64,000 bases of DNA from JAWMQL01 sp033283165 (GTDB lineage: Bacteria > Pseudomonadota > Gammaproteobacteria > Pseudomonadales > Halieaceae). Location of the stretch: contig JAWMQL010000007.1 in the NCBI GenBank assembly GCA_033283165.1, positions 124,001 to 188,000 on the forward strand, written 5' to 3'. The translations under genes were made by a program, and so were the position numbers. Positions within the stretch are counted from its first letter, which is position 1. Every line of letters begins with the position of its first letter. This document shows positions 52,455 through 60,517 of this stretch, one piece after another. The notes under the pieces were generated by a model. That model had not been told where the DNA came from. It saw only the letters and a list, made by a program, of their open reading frames with translations, and did not search any database.

Positions 52455-53932
52455 CCCAGCAGCGCCCGCAGGTGGGGCATGAGGTCGGTCGCCAGCAGGC
52501 CGCGCTGGCCGTCCTCCGCCGCACGATCGGCCGCCGCACCGTGCAGGCACACCCCCAGGGCGGCCGCCTCCAGCGGCTCCAGCCGCTGGGCCAGCAGCCC
52601 GCCGATCACGCCCGAGAGCACATCGCCCATGCCGCCGGAGGCCATCCCCGGGTTGCCGTAGTCCGCCAGCAGCAGTTGCCCCGCGCCGCACACCAGGGTG
52701 CCGTTGCCCTTGAGCACGGCAACACCCCCGTAGCGCTGCTCCAGGGCCCGGGCCGCGGCGAAGCGGTCCGCCTGCACTCCGGCGTTGGCCAGTGCCAGCA
52801 GCCGCGCCGCCTCCCCGGGGTGCGGGGTCAGCACCCAGTTGTCGCGCCGCGCCGGCCGCACCGGCCCGCCGGCGGCCAGCAGGTTGAGGCCGTCCGCATC
52901 CAGCACCAGCGGCAGGCCGCTGGCGGCGGCCACCTGCAGCACCTGTTGCGACCAGGCCGACTGGCCCAGGCCCGGTCCGATCACCACCACGTCCACCCCC
53001 GCGAGCAGCGGCGCCAGGGCCTGCCCCGCGCTGATCCCGTGGGCCATCACCTCCGGGGTCCGGGCGAGAATCGCCGGCACGTGTTCCGGCCGGGTGGCGG
53101 CCCGCACCAGGCCGGCCCCCACGCGCAGGGCCGCTTCCGCCGCCATCGCCACCGCGCCGCCCATGCCGAGCTCGCCGCCCACCACAAGGACGGTACCGTA
53201 CAGGCCCTTGTGGGCCGCGGCGGGGCGCGCCGGCAGTCGCTCCAGCAGGGGCTCCAGTTCCAGCCGGGCGGTGTCGGTGGGTACCCGGGCATAGGTCTCG
53301 GCGGGCACCCCCAGGTCCGTGAACATAACCGGGCCGGTGTAGTCCGGCGCACTGGCGGTGAACAGGCCGCGCTTGAGGCCGATAAACGTCACCGTGAGAT
53401 CCGCCCGCACCGCGTCGCCCAGCACCCGGCCGGTGTCAGAGCACAGCCCGGAGGGGATATCCACCGCCAGCACGGGGCCGTCGAGGGCGTTGACCCCGGC
53501 AATGGCCTCACGGTACGGGTCCCGGACCTCGCCGCCGAGACCGGTCCCCAGCATTGCGTCCACGGTCACGGCCAGGGGCACCAGCTCAGACAGGTCGAAG
53601 GCGCGGATGTCGACGCCGTTGGCCAGGGCCTGTTCCCTGGCCCGCAGTGCGTCACCGCGGATCTTTGCGGGATCGCCCAGTTGCAGCACCACGGCCGGGA
53701 TGCCGCGCCGCTGGGCCAGGTCGGCCATAATGTAGCCATCGCCGCCGTTGTTGCCGGTGCCGCACAGCACCTGCACCCGGGGCGGGTCCGGCCAGTGCTC
53801 CAGCAGCAGGTCGAAGGCGGCCCGACCGGCTCTCGCCATCAGGGTGATACCGGGAATCCCCTGCTCCTCGATGGCGCAGCGGTCCAGCTCCCGGGTCTCG
53901 GCGGCGGTATACAGTTGTTCGGTTCCGAGCAT
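52451..53932 (-). CDS. nnrD: Bifunctional NAD(P)H-hydrate epimerase/dehydratase
   Basis: A 493-residue fusion. N-terminal YjeF epimerase domain (GNNGGDGYIMADLAQ, DAMLGTGLGG, VDIPSGLCSDTG) and C-terminal ribokinase-like dehydratase (HKGLYGTVLVVGGELGMGGA, VLTPHPGEAARLL, GSGGMGD-like MASGGMGDVLSG). It repairs damaged NADHX/NADPHX. I chose ATG 53932 (MLGTEQLYT) with GGGGAG upstream; the more 5' GTG has no ribosome site. Confidence 0.93.
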   Translation of the reverse strand: MLGTEQLYTAAETRELDRCAIEEQGIPGITLMARAGRAAFDLLLEHWPDPPRVQVLCGTGNNGGDGYIMADLAQRRGIPAVVLQLGDPAKIRGDALRAREQALANGVDIRAFDLSELVPLAVTVDAMLGTGLGGEVRDPYREAIAGVNALDGPVLAVDIPSGLCSDTGRVLGDAVRADLTVTFIGLKRGLFTASAPDYTGPVMFTDLGVPAETYARVPTDTARLELEPLLERLPARPAAAHKGLYGTVLVVGGELGMGGAVAMAAEAALRVGAGLVRAATRPEHVPAILARTPEVMAHGISAGQALAPLLAGVDVVVIGPGLGQSAWSQQVLQVAAASGLPLVLDADGLNLLAAGGPVRPARRDNWVLTPHPGEAARLLALANAGVQADRFAAARALEQRYGGVAVLKGNGTLVCGAGQLLLADYGNPGMASGGMGDVLSGVIGGLLAQRLEPLEAAALGVCLHGAAADRAAEDGQRGLLATDLMPHLRALLG

Positions 53933-54021
53933 GGCTCTCCCCATCCGTTGGGAAATGGTTTCGTCGCGGGCGTGCGCTTCTGGCAGAATTATACCCACAC
54001 TGGCCCCGGATACCGCCCCCT

Positions 54022-55089
54022 ATGTCTGAACCACAGCAACAGGACTGGACCGCGCTCGCCCGGCGCATTCAGTCGTGGGCGCGGGAACTGGGTTTTCAGC
54101 AGCTCGGCATCGCCACCGTCGATCTCGGCGAGCACGAGGGCTACCTGCAGAAATGGCTGGACGCCGGCTACCACGGGGACATGACCTGGATGGCCGCCCA
54201 CGGCAGCAAGCGCTCGCGGCCGGCCGAGCTGGTGCCGGGCACCTGCCGCGTGCTGTCGGTACGGATGGACTACCTGGCCGCGGACACCCAACCGCTGCAG
54301 GTGCTGGAAGCGCCGGACCGGGCCTATATCTCCCGCTACACCCTGGGCAGGGATTACCACAAGCTGCTGCGCCAGCGCCTGGCGCAACTGGCGCGGCGCA
54401 TCGAGGCCGAGGCGGGCGGCGGCCGCTACCGGGCCTTCGTGGACAGCGCCCCGGTGCTGGAGCGGGCCCTGGCGGAACGGGCCGGGCTCGGCTGGATCGC
54501 CAAGAACACCATGCTGATCAACGAGCAGGCGGGTTCCTGGTTTTTCCTCGGCGAGATCTATACCGACCTGCCGCTGCCGCCCAGCGCGCCCCAGGTCAGC
54601 AAACACTGCGGCAGCTGTACCGCCTGCCTCGAGATCTGCCCCACCGCGGCATTCACCGCGCCGTTCCAACTGGACGCCAGGCGCTGCATTTCCTATCTCA
54701 CCATCGAGCACAAGGGATCGATCGACGTGGCCCTGCGCCCCCTGCTGGGCAACCGGATTTTCGGCTGTGACGACTGCCAGCTGGTCTGCCCCTGGAACAA
54801 GTTCGCCCAAGCCAGTGGCGAGGGTGATTTCGCCCCCCGTCACGGGCTGGACAATCGGGCCCTGGTGGAACTGTTCCTGTGGGACGAGCAGGAATACCTG
54901 GCCGCTACTGAGGGCAGCGCCCTGCGCCGCATCGGCCACGAGCGCTGGCTGCGCAACCTGGCGGTGGCGCTGGGCAACGGGCCGGCTACGCCTGCGGCGC
55001 GGGACGCGCTACAATACCGGCTGCAGTACCCCTCAGACCTGGTGCGCGAGCATGTGCAGTGGGCCCTGGAACAGCACGGCTGGGCCTGA
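54022..55089 (+). CDS. queG: Epoxyqueuosine reductase
   Basis: A 355-residue cobalamin and [4Fe-4S] enzyme that makes queuosine in tRNA from epoxyqueuosine. The two ferredoxin-type clusters are CGSCTACLEICPTAAF and CDDCQLVCPWNKF. DSAPVLERALAERAGLGWIG-like (GLGWIAKNTMLI) marks the family. Divergent from nnrD across 89 nt. Confidence 0.96.
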   Translation: MSEPQQQDWTALARRIQSWARELGFQQLGIATVDLGEHEGYLQKWLDAGYHGDMTWMAAHGSKRSRPAELVPGTCRVLSVRMDYLAADTQPLQVLEAPDRAYISRYTLGRDYHKLLRQRLAQLARRIEAEAGGGRYRAFVDSAPVLERALAERAGLGWIAKNTMLINEQAGSWFFLGEIYTDLPLPPSAPQVSKHCGSCTACLEICPTAAFTAPFQLDARRCISYLTIEHKGSIDVALRPLLGNRIFGCDDCQLVCPWNKFAQASGEGDFAPRHGLDNRALVELFLWDEQEYLAATEGSALRRIGHERWLRNLAVALGNGPATPAARDALQYRLQYPSDLVREHVQWALEQHGWA

Positions 55090-55142
55090 AAGGGCCTCGC
55101 ACCCCCGCGGGGGCGACAAGGCCACAACGATAAGGACCGGGC

Positions 55143-56036
55143 ATGACCCAATACGCCGCTGGCTCGGATGCCGGCAAGAAACGTGACCACAACGAAGACT
55201 CCTTCCTCGCCCGCCCGGAACTGGGCCTGTGGCTGGTGGCCGACGGTGTCGGCGGTCACAGCCACGGAGAGGTGGCCAGCGCCATCGTCAGGAAAACCAT
55301 AGCCGCAGGTATCGAGGCCGGCGGCAGCCTGCCCGATGCGGTGCTCGACGCGCACGAGGAAGTGCTGGCGGCGATTGACGATGACATGTCCCACGCGGGC
55401 ATGGGCTCCACCGTGGTGGCCCTGCACCTGCGCGGATTGGAGTACGACGTGGTCTGGGTGGGCGACAGCCGCGCCTACCTGTGGGACGGCGAACTGAAGC
55501 AGCTCAGCCGCGACCACAATACCGTGACCGAGCTGCTGCGCCGGGGTGTCCTGACCCAGGAGGAGGCGGAGCAACACCCCGGGCGGCATGTGCTGAACCA
55601 GTCACTGGGCATCACCGAAGCCATGGAACTGCAGCCGGGCCACCTGCAGGGCACCCTGTCGCCCGGGGATATGATCCTGCTGTGCAGCGACGGCCTCACC
55701 GACGAGGTGCGGGAACCGCGGATCAGCCAGATTCTGCAGCGGGACGGGCAACCCCAGGAGCGGGTGGACGCCCTGATCGCAGCCGCGCTGGAAGCCGGCG
55801 GCCGTGACAATGTCACCGTGGTGCTGGTCCAGGCGGGTGAAGAGGCGGCCGGCGTGGAGACGTCCGGCGTGGAGACGTCCGGCGTGGACACGTCTGGCGT
55901 GGACACGTCTGGCGTGGACACGTCCGCCGGAGATGAACAACCGGCGGCCGCGGGGCGCGGTGGCCTGCCGGGTTGGCTGCTGGTGGGCGCGGTCGTGGTG
56001 GGCCTGCTGGCCTGGTGGCTGCTCCGGGGGGCTTAG
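55143..56036 (+). CDS. PP2C-type serine/threonine phosphatase with C-terminal membrane anchor
   Basis: A 297-residue protein. PP2C metal motifs are KKRDHNEDSFLARPELGLWL, VADGVGGHSHGE, VVWVGDSRAYLWDGELKQLS, and LLCSDGLTDEV with GRDNVTVVLVQ. After residue 238 comes a minisatellite-encoded stalk of (E/D)TSGV units, then a C-terminal membrane helix (LPGWLLVGAVVVGLLAWWLL). It would dephosphorylate proteins at the cytoplasmic membrane. AAGGA precedes the ATG. Its convergent neighbour encodes a membrane FHA protein, which binds phosphothreonine. Confidence 0.92.
   Translation: MTQYAAGSDAGKKRDHNEDSFLARPELGLWLVADGVGGHSHGEVASAIVRKTIAAGIEAGGSLPDAVLDAHEEVLAAIDDDMSHAGMGSTVVALHLRGLEYDVVWVGDSRAYLWDGELKQLSRDHNTVTELLRRGVLTQEEAEQHPGRHVLNQSLGITEAMELQPGHLQGTLSPGDMILLCSDGLTDEVREPRISQILQRDGQPQERVDALIAAALEAGGRDNVTVVLVQAGEEAAGVETSGVETSGVDTSGVDTSGVDTSAGDEQPAAAGRGGLPGWLLVGAVVVGLLAWWLLRGA
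55857..55931 (+). repeat. 15-bp tandem minisatellite in the PP2C gene
   Basis: Five in-frame 15-bp units (GAGACGTCCGGCGTG twice, GACACGTCTGGCGTG twice, one degenerate) encode the stalk between phosphatase domain and membrane helix. Unit sequence matches the repeat in the HNH gene at 15607 in 14 of 15 bases. Confidence 0.92.
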
Positions 56037-56052
56037 GGTCGCGTAATCCCGG

Positions 56053-56802
56053 CTAGTCCTTGGCCTCGGCGTTGCGATCCTGCCGGGCCCGGGCCAGGGC
56101 CTCCTGTTCCTCGATATCCGGGGTGCGGATAAACGTGGTCTGGTCCATGGATTCCAGTTCGCGGTCCGGTGGCCGATAGCTCTCGGAGACCCGGAACACC
56201 ACGTCCTGAAACGCCACCTCGTCGTCGTTGCGCAGGTAGTGCCGCTGTTCGATCAGCTTGCCATTGACCATGGTGCCGTTGGCCGACCCCAGGTCCTCCA
56301 CGGTCAGCAGCTCGCCGTCCAGGGCCAGGCGCGCATGCTGGCGCGATACCACTGGCGACACCACGGCGATGTCGCAGTCGAGGGAGCGGCCGATGACGAG
56401 ATCGTCGGATATCCCGAAACTCAGGCCCGCCAGGGGACCGCTCTCGGCGGTGAGAATCCAGCGGTAGTCGAGGGTTTCGTCTTCCTTGCGGAAATAGCGC
56501 TTCAACCCCCGCCGCCGGTCATTCACGGGCGGCACATTGTCCAGCACCCGGCGTTCCACGAAGGCATTGGTACGCACGATGCCCTGCGGCGTGATCTGGA
56601 AAAACCAGGCGATGGCAAAGGTCACGGGGAACCCGACGAAAGCGAGGTACAGGAAGGTCAGCGAGGCCATGTCCGCATCCAGGCCCAGGGCCGGATAGAT
56701 GATGTCCCCGACCTGCAACACGCCCCAGCAGATGAGGATGTAGAGCACACAGGTTCGCGTTACCCGGCGCCGCCGTAATTCTCGAAAAAATGCTGCAATC
56801 AT
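56053..56802 (-). CDS. Membrane protein with FHA domain
   Basis: A 249-residue protein. Helix-rich N-terminus with two membrane segments (about 15-35 and 44-66; VLYILICWGVLQVGDIIYPA), then an FHA domain (GRSLDCDIAVVSPVVSRQHA, LGSANGTMVNG) that binds phosphothreonine peptides. The tail is charged and contains DQTTFIRTPDIEEQEALARA, a possible phospho-site region. I chose ATG 56802 (MIAAFFREL). Adjacent convergent PP2C phosphatase suggests a Thr-phosphorylation circuit; no Ser/Thr kinase is seen in the window. Confidence 0.86.
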   Translation of the reverse strand: MIAAFFRELRRRRVTRTCVLYILICWGVLQVGDIIYPALGLDADMASLTFLYLAFVGFPVTFAIAWFFQITPQGIVRTNAFVERRVLDNVPPVNDRRRGLKRYFRKEDETLDYRWILTAESGPLAGLSFGISDDLVIGRSLDCDIAVVSPVVSRQHARLALDGELLTVEDLGSANGTMVNGKLIEQRHYLRNDDEVAFQDVVFRVSESYRPPDRELESMDQTTFIRTPDIEEQEALARARQDRNAEAKD

Positions 56803-56936
56803 GGTTGCCGGTGAATCCCTAGCTCCGCCGGGCGGAATCTCGTTGTCACAAGACGCACGCTGGCGCGCCGGTAACGATATCTGCAATATAGTCTAAACCG
56901 CACGGGCCTTTGAAGCGCTTTATAAACCTTTCTTCG

Positions 56937-57491
56937 TTATTCCGGTGGGTCGGGAATCAGGAAATGTTGCCGGTAATAGCGCAGTTCCTCCACGGATTCG
57001 CGGATATCTTCCAGCGCCAGGTGGGTGGCGGTCTTGACCAGGCCCGCCTCCAGTTCCGGCCGCCAGCGCTGCACCAGGATCTTCAGGGTGCTGACATCCA
57101 GGTTGCGGTAGTGGAAATAGACTTCCAGTGCTGGCATGTGGCGCGCCATGAAGCGCCGGTCCTGGCAGATGGTATTGCCGCACATGGGGGAGGCACCGGG
57201 CGGCACCCAGGCCTCGAGGAAGGCGATGGTTTCATTGGCGGCACGGGCCTCGTCGTAATCGCTGGCCCGGACCCGGTCCACCAGGCCCGAGCGGGTGTGG
57301 TGGCTGCTGTTCCAGTCGTCCATGGCGTTCAACACCGCGTCGGACTGGCGCACCGCGATCACCGGGCCCTCGGCCAGGGTGTTGAGCTCGCTGTCGGTGA
57401 CAATGGTGGCTATTTCGATGATCCGGTCCCGGTCCGGGTCCAGGCCGGTCATCTCCATGTCCACCCAGATCAGGTTGCTCGCGTCCTGCAT
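56937..57491 (-). CDS. orn: Oligoribonuclease
   Basis: A 184-residue DEDDh 3'-5' exonuclease. WVDMEMTGLDPDRDRIIEIA, AMDDWNSSHHTRSGL and the Cys/His-containing FMARHMPALEVYFHYRNLDV are standard. It clears short RNA fragments and pGpG from c-di-GMP turnover. Start ATG 57491; the longer open frame is antisense noise of rsgA. Divergent from rsgA over 75 nt. Confidence 0.96.
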   Translation of the reverse strand: MQDASNLIWVDMEMTGLDPDRDRIIEIATIVTDSELNTLAEGPVIAVRQSDAVLNAMDDWNSSHHTRSGLVDRVRASDYDEARAANETIAFLEAWVPPGASPMCGNTICQDRRFMARHMPALEVYFHYRNLDVSTLKILVQRWRPELEAGLVKTATHLALEDIRESVEELRYYRQHFLIPDPPE

Positions 57492-57566
57492 GCCCCATCG
57501 CCTCAAAAAAAGCCAGTGTAACAAATTGCCTCGACAGGCATAGCGCCCAGCCCCAATAATTGCGCC

Positions 57567-58580
57567 ATGAGCAAACGCAAGCTGACCCGGCGCCAGGCCT
57601 GGCGGGTGGAGAAGATCCAGGCCGAGCGCGCCGAGCGCGCCCGGCGCCGGGGCAGCCTGGCGGAACAGGCGCTCTCCGCGGGGGAGCTGGGCACGGAACA
57701 GGAAGGCCTGGTGACCGCCCACTTCGGCACCCAGGTCGAGGTGGAGTCCGCCCCCGGACACAGCCAGCGCTGCCACATCCGCGCCAACCTGGAGGGCCTG
57801 GTCACCGGCGACCGGGTGGTCTGGTGTGCCGGCGAACCCACCGGGGTGGTGGTGGCGCGGCTGGATCGACGCAGCGAACTGACCCGGCCCGACCCCTACG
57901 GCAAGCTGAAGCCGGTAGCGGCCAACATCGACCAGATATTGCTGGTCATCGCCCCCCTGCCGCCGCCGCACGCCAACCTCATCGACCGCTACCTGGTGGC
58001 GGCGGAAACCGTGGCGATCGAGCCGGTGCTGGTGCTGAACAAGATCGACCTGCTGGATCGTGACCCCGGCCTGGCCAGTGCCCTGGATGAATTGCTCGCA
58101 CCCTACCCCGGGCTCGGCTACCGGGTACTGCGCACCTCCAGCCGGGCCGGCGGGCTGGCCTCCCTGCAGGCGGCGCTGGACGGGCGCACCAGCGTCTTCG
58201 TGGGTCAGTCCGGGGTGGGGAAGTCATCACTGGTCAATGCCCTGCTGCCGCAGGCCGACCTGCGGGTCGGGGCGCTGTCGGAAAACACCGGCAAGGGCAC
58301 CCACACCACCACCACGGCGCAGCTGTTCCACCTGCCCTGCGGCGGCAGCCTGATCGACTCACCGGGCATCCGCGAGTTCGGCCTGTGGCACATGGAACGG
58401 GCGGATGTGGAGCGGGGATTCCGGGAGTTCAGGCCCCTGCTGGGCCACTGCCGCTTCCGCGACTGCCGCCACGAGGGGGAACCCGGCTGCGCCATTCTCG
58501 AGGCGGTCGCCAGCGGCGCCATCCGCCCGGAGCGGCTGGACAGCTACCGCCACATCGTCGCCTCGCTGGACCAGGAGTAG
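57567..58580 (+). CDS. rsgA: Ribosome small-subunit-dependent GTPase A
   Basis: A 337-residue circularly permuted GTPase. N-terminal OB fold, then NKIDL (G4), G1 GQSGVGKSSLVNALLP, G3 DSPGIREFGLW and a C-terminal zinc module (LLGHCRFRDCRHEGEPGCAI). It checks 30S maturation. Convergent with the next gene. Confidence 0.96.
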   Translation: MSKRKLTRRQAWRVEKIQAERAERARRRGSLAEQALSAGELGTEQEGLVTAHFGTQVEVESAPGHSQRCHIRANLEGLVTGDRVVWCAGEPTGVVVARLDRRSELTRPDPYGKLKPVAANIDQILLVIAPLPPPHANLIDRYLVAAETVAIEPVLVLNKIDLLDRDPGLASALDELLAPYPGLGYRVLRTSSRAGGLASLQAALDGRTSVFVGQSGVGKSSLVNALLPQADLRVGALSENTGKGTHTTTTAQLFHLPCGGSLIDSPGIREFGLWHMERADVERGFREFRPLLGHCRFRDCRHEGEPGCAILEAVASGAIRPERLDSYRHIVASLDQE

Positions 58581-58587
58581 GCGGCGC

Positions 58588-59571
58588 TCAGTCTTCAGCC
58601 TGGCCGGTGTTCCGGGCCAGGTCGCGGTGCAGCATCACTTCCAGCCGCAGCACCACACTCCACTCGCTGCTGCGGCTGTCCTCGAATTCCGGACGCCGCA
58701 GGTCGAAGGCCGGCTCGAATTCCAGGAACAGGTAATCGCGGTAGATCTGGCGCCGCCACAGGAAGCCCAGGCGGTAGTTCTGGATGTAATCGCGCGGTCT
58801 CGTCACCCCTTTCACGGTGAAGAAGTAGTTCACGGCCCAGGGCGTGGGCGACTCGGTGAACAGGCGCTGGCGCAGAGACAGGCGGGTGCGCCACTCCACC
58901 CCGTCGGAGTTCTCGCCCCACAGCAGGCGGTTGTTCCAGCGCAGGACATTGTGCTCGTCGAGGATCCGGTTCAGGTCCAGGTCGGGGATGGTGAAGAAGC
59001 CCTCGCCGTCCTCGTACTGCAGCCGCTGCACGAAGCGATAGCTGTGGACCTTGTCGATGGGCCCCTCGCTGCGGAACTTGAGCCCCGGCTTCAGGTGCCC
59101 GGAGCCCCAGCTCATGGTGGCGTCGAAGCGCGAGCGCCCGCCCCGTCTGCCGACCTCGTACTGCAGGCCGATGGAATCGCTCTGGCTGCGTTCTTCCTCA
59201 TCCTCCAGTTCGCCGTCCTCGCCGGAGAATACCAGGTTCAGGCGCTGTGAGATCTTCGGCAGCTGCAACTTGCCGCGCAGGCGGATACTCTGGTCGCTGC
59301 CCTTGTCGGTGTCGTTCTCTACCTCGAACTCCAGCCGCAGGAAGGATTCCGCGCGCTCGGCGTCGTAGTTGGGATCACCGAAGTAATTGTCCATCCACTC
59401 GGTGAGGGCCTGGGCCTGGTTGGTGGCGTAGGCGTGGGAGGTGTCGACCCAGTTGACAGCCGGTTCCTCGCTGGCCACGGGTTCCCCGGGGGGAGCCTGG
59501 GCTAAAACCGCCCCTGCCGGCCACAGGACGGCAAACACCACGTACAATGAGAGGCAGAATTTTCCTTTCAC
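58588..59571 (-). CDS. Outer-membrane beta-barrel-like protein of unknown function
   Basis: A 327-residue protein with a signal peptide (MKGKFCLSLYVVFAVLWPAG, cut after AVLAQA). The rest alternates polar and hydrophobic residues in beta-strand-like runs (IGLQYEVGRRGGRSRFDATM, FLWRRQIYRDYLFLEFEPAF), compatible with a small beta-barrel. The N-terminal acidic stretch GEDGELEDEEERSQSD lies in a loop. I recognise no family. Divergent from psd over 24 nt. Confidence 0.75.
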   Translation of the reverse strand: MKGKFCLSLYVVFAVLWPAGAVLAQAPPGEPVASEEPAVNWVDTSHAYATNQAQALTEWMDNYFGDPNYDAERAESFLRLEFEVENDTDKGSDQSIRLRGKLQLPKISQRLNLVFSGEDGELEDEEERSQSDSIGLQYEVGRRGGRSRFDATMSWGSGHLKPGLKFRSEGPIDKVHSYRFVQRLQYEDGEGFFTIPDLDLNRILDEHNVLRWNNRLLWGENSDGVEWRTRLSLRQRLFTESPTPWAVNYFFTVKGVTRPRDYIQNYRLGFLWRRQIYRDYLFLEFEPAFDLRRPEFEDSRSSEWSVVLRLEVMLHRDLARNTGQAED

Positions 59572-59595
59572 ACCGCCAAGGATACACTAAGCGCC

Positions 59596-60438
59596 ATGGA
59601 TAAGCTGTTTATCTGGTTTCAATATCTGGTCCCGCAACACCTGTTATCCCGCTGCACCGGGTGGCTGGCGGAACTGCGCTATCCCATCGGCCTCAAGAAC
59701 TGGGTGATCCGGCGGTTTATCAATCACTTCGAGGTAAACATGGCGGAGGCACTGGACCCGGACCCCGGGGCCTACGCCAATTTCAACGAGTTTTTCACCC
59801 GGCCACTGCAGGAGGGCGCCCGGCCCATTGCCGACGCCCCGGTGGTCTGTCCGGCGGACGGCGCCATCAGCCAGCTGGGCGAGATTGAGGAGGGGCGTAT
59901 TTTCCAGGCCAAGGGGCAGTGGTTCTCCACCCGGGAACTGCTGGGGGGCGACGAGGCGCGGGCGGCGCAGTTCAGCAACGGCCGCTTCGCCACCATCTAC
60001 CTGTCGCCGCGGGACTATCACCGGGTGCACATGCCGATCAGCGGCCGCCTGACGGCCACCAGTTATATCCCGGGCAAGTTGTTCTCGGTCAACGGGGTTA
60101 CGGCGGAACACGTGGAGCGCCTGTTCGCCCGCAACGAGCGCCTGGTATGCCATTTCGACACTCCCCGCGGCCCCATGGCGATGATCCTGGTGGGGGCCAT
60201 GGTGGTGGCCGGCATCGAGACCGTCTGGTCGGGACAGGTCGCACCCCCGCCGTCCGGCCCGCGCCTCACCGACTACGTCAATCTGCCACAGGCCACCGAG
60301 CTGGCCCAGGGTGAGGAGATGGGTCGATTCCGGCTCGGTTCCACCGTGATCCTGCTGTTCCCGCAGGACAGCGTGAGCTGGGACGAGCGCTACGTGGCCG
60401 GCTCCGCCACCCGCCTGGGTGAGCCCCTGGCGCACTGA
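59596..60438 (+). CDS. psd: Phosphatidylserine decarboxylase proenzyme
   Basis: A 280-residue pyruvoyl enzyme making phosphatidylethanolamine at the inner membrane. The self-cleavage site LGST (FRLGSTVILLFPQ) gives the pyruvoyl subunit; YLSPRDYHRVHMPISGRLTA carries the catalytic His. Followed by an inverted-repeat element that separates it from convergent phoH. Confidence 0.96.
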   Translation: MDKLFIWFQYLVPQHLLSRCTGWLAELRYPIGLKNWVIRRFINHFEVNMAEALDPDPGAYANFNEFFTRPLQEGARPIADAPVVCPADGAISQLGEIEEGRIFQAKGQWFSTRELLGGDEARAAQFSNGRFATIYLSPRDYHRVHMPISGRLTATSYIPGKLFSVNGVTAEHVERLFARNERLVCHFDTPRGPMAMILVGAMVVAGIETVWSGQVAPPPSGPRLTDYVNLPQATELAQGEEMGRFRLGSTVILLFPQDSVSWDERYVAGSATRLGEPLAH

Positions 60439-60442
60439 CGCC

Positions 60443-60506
60443 ACCTAATTCGGGGACAGTTCACTTTATTTCCGCAGGAAAAAAGTGAACTGTCCCCGAA
60501 TTAGGT
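60443..60506. repeat. Perfect 25-bp inverted repeat between psd and phoH
   Basis: Arms at 60443-60467 and 60482-60506 are exact complements around 14 nt (core ATTCGGGGACAGTTCACTTT). Relative of 51928. In this convergent gap it may also act as a transcript end for both genes. Confidence 0.88.
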
Positions 60507-60517
60507 GTAACGAATTG

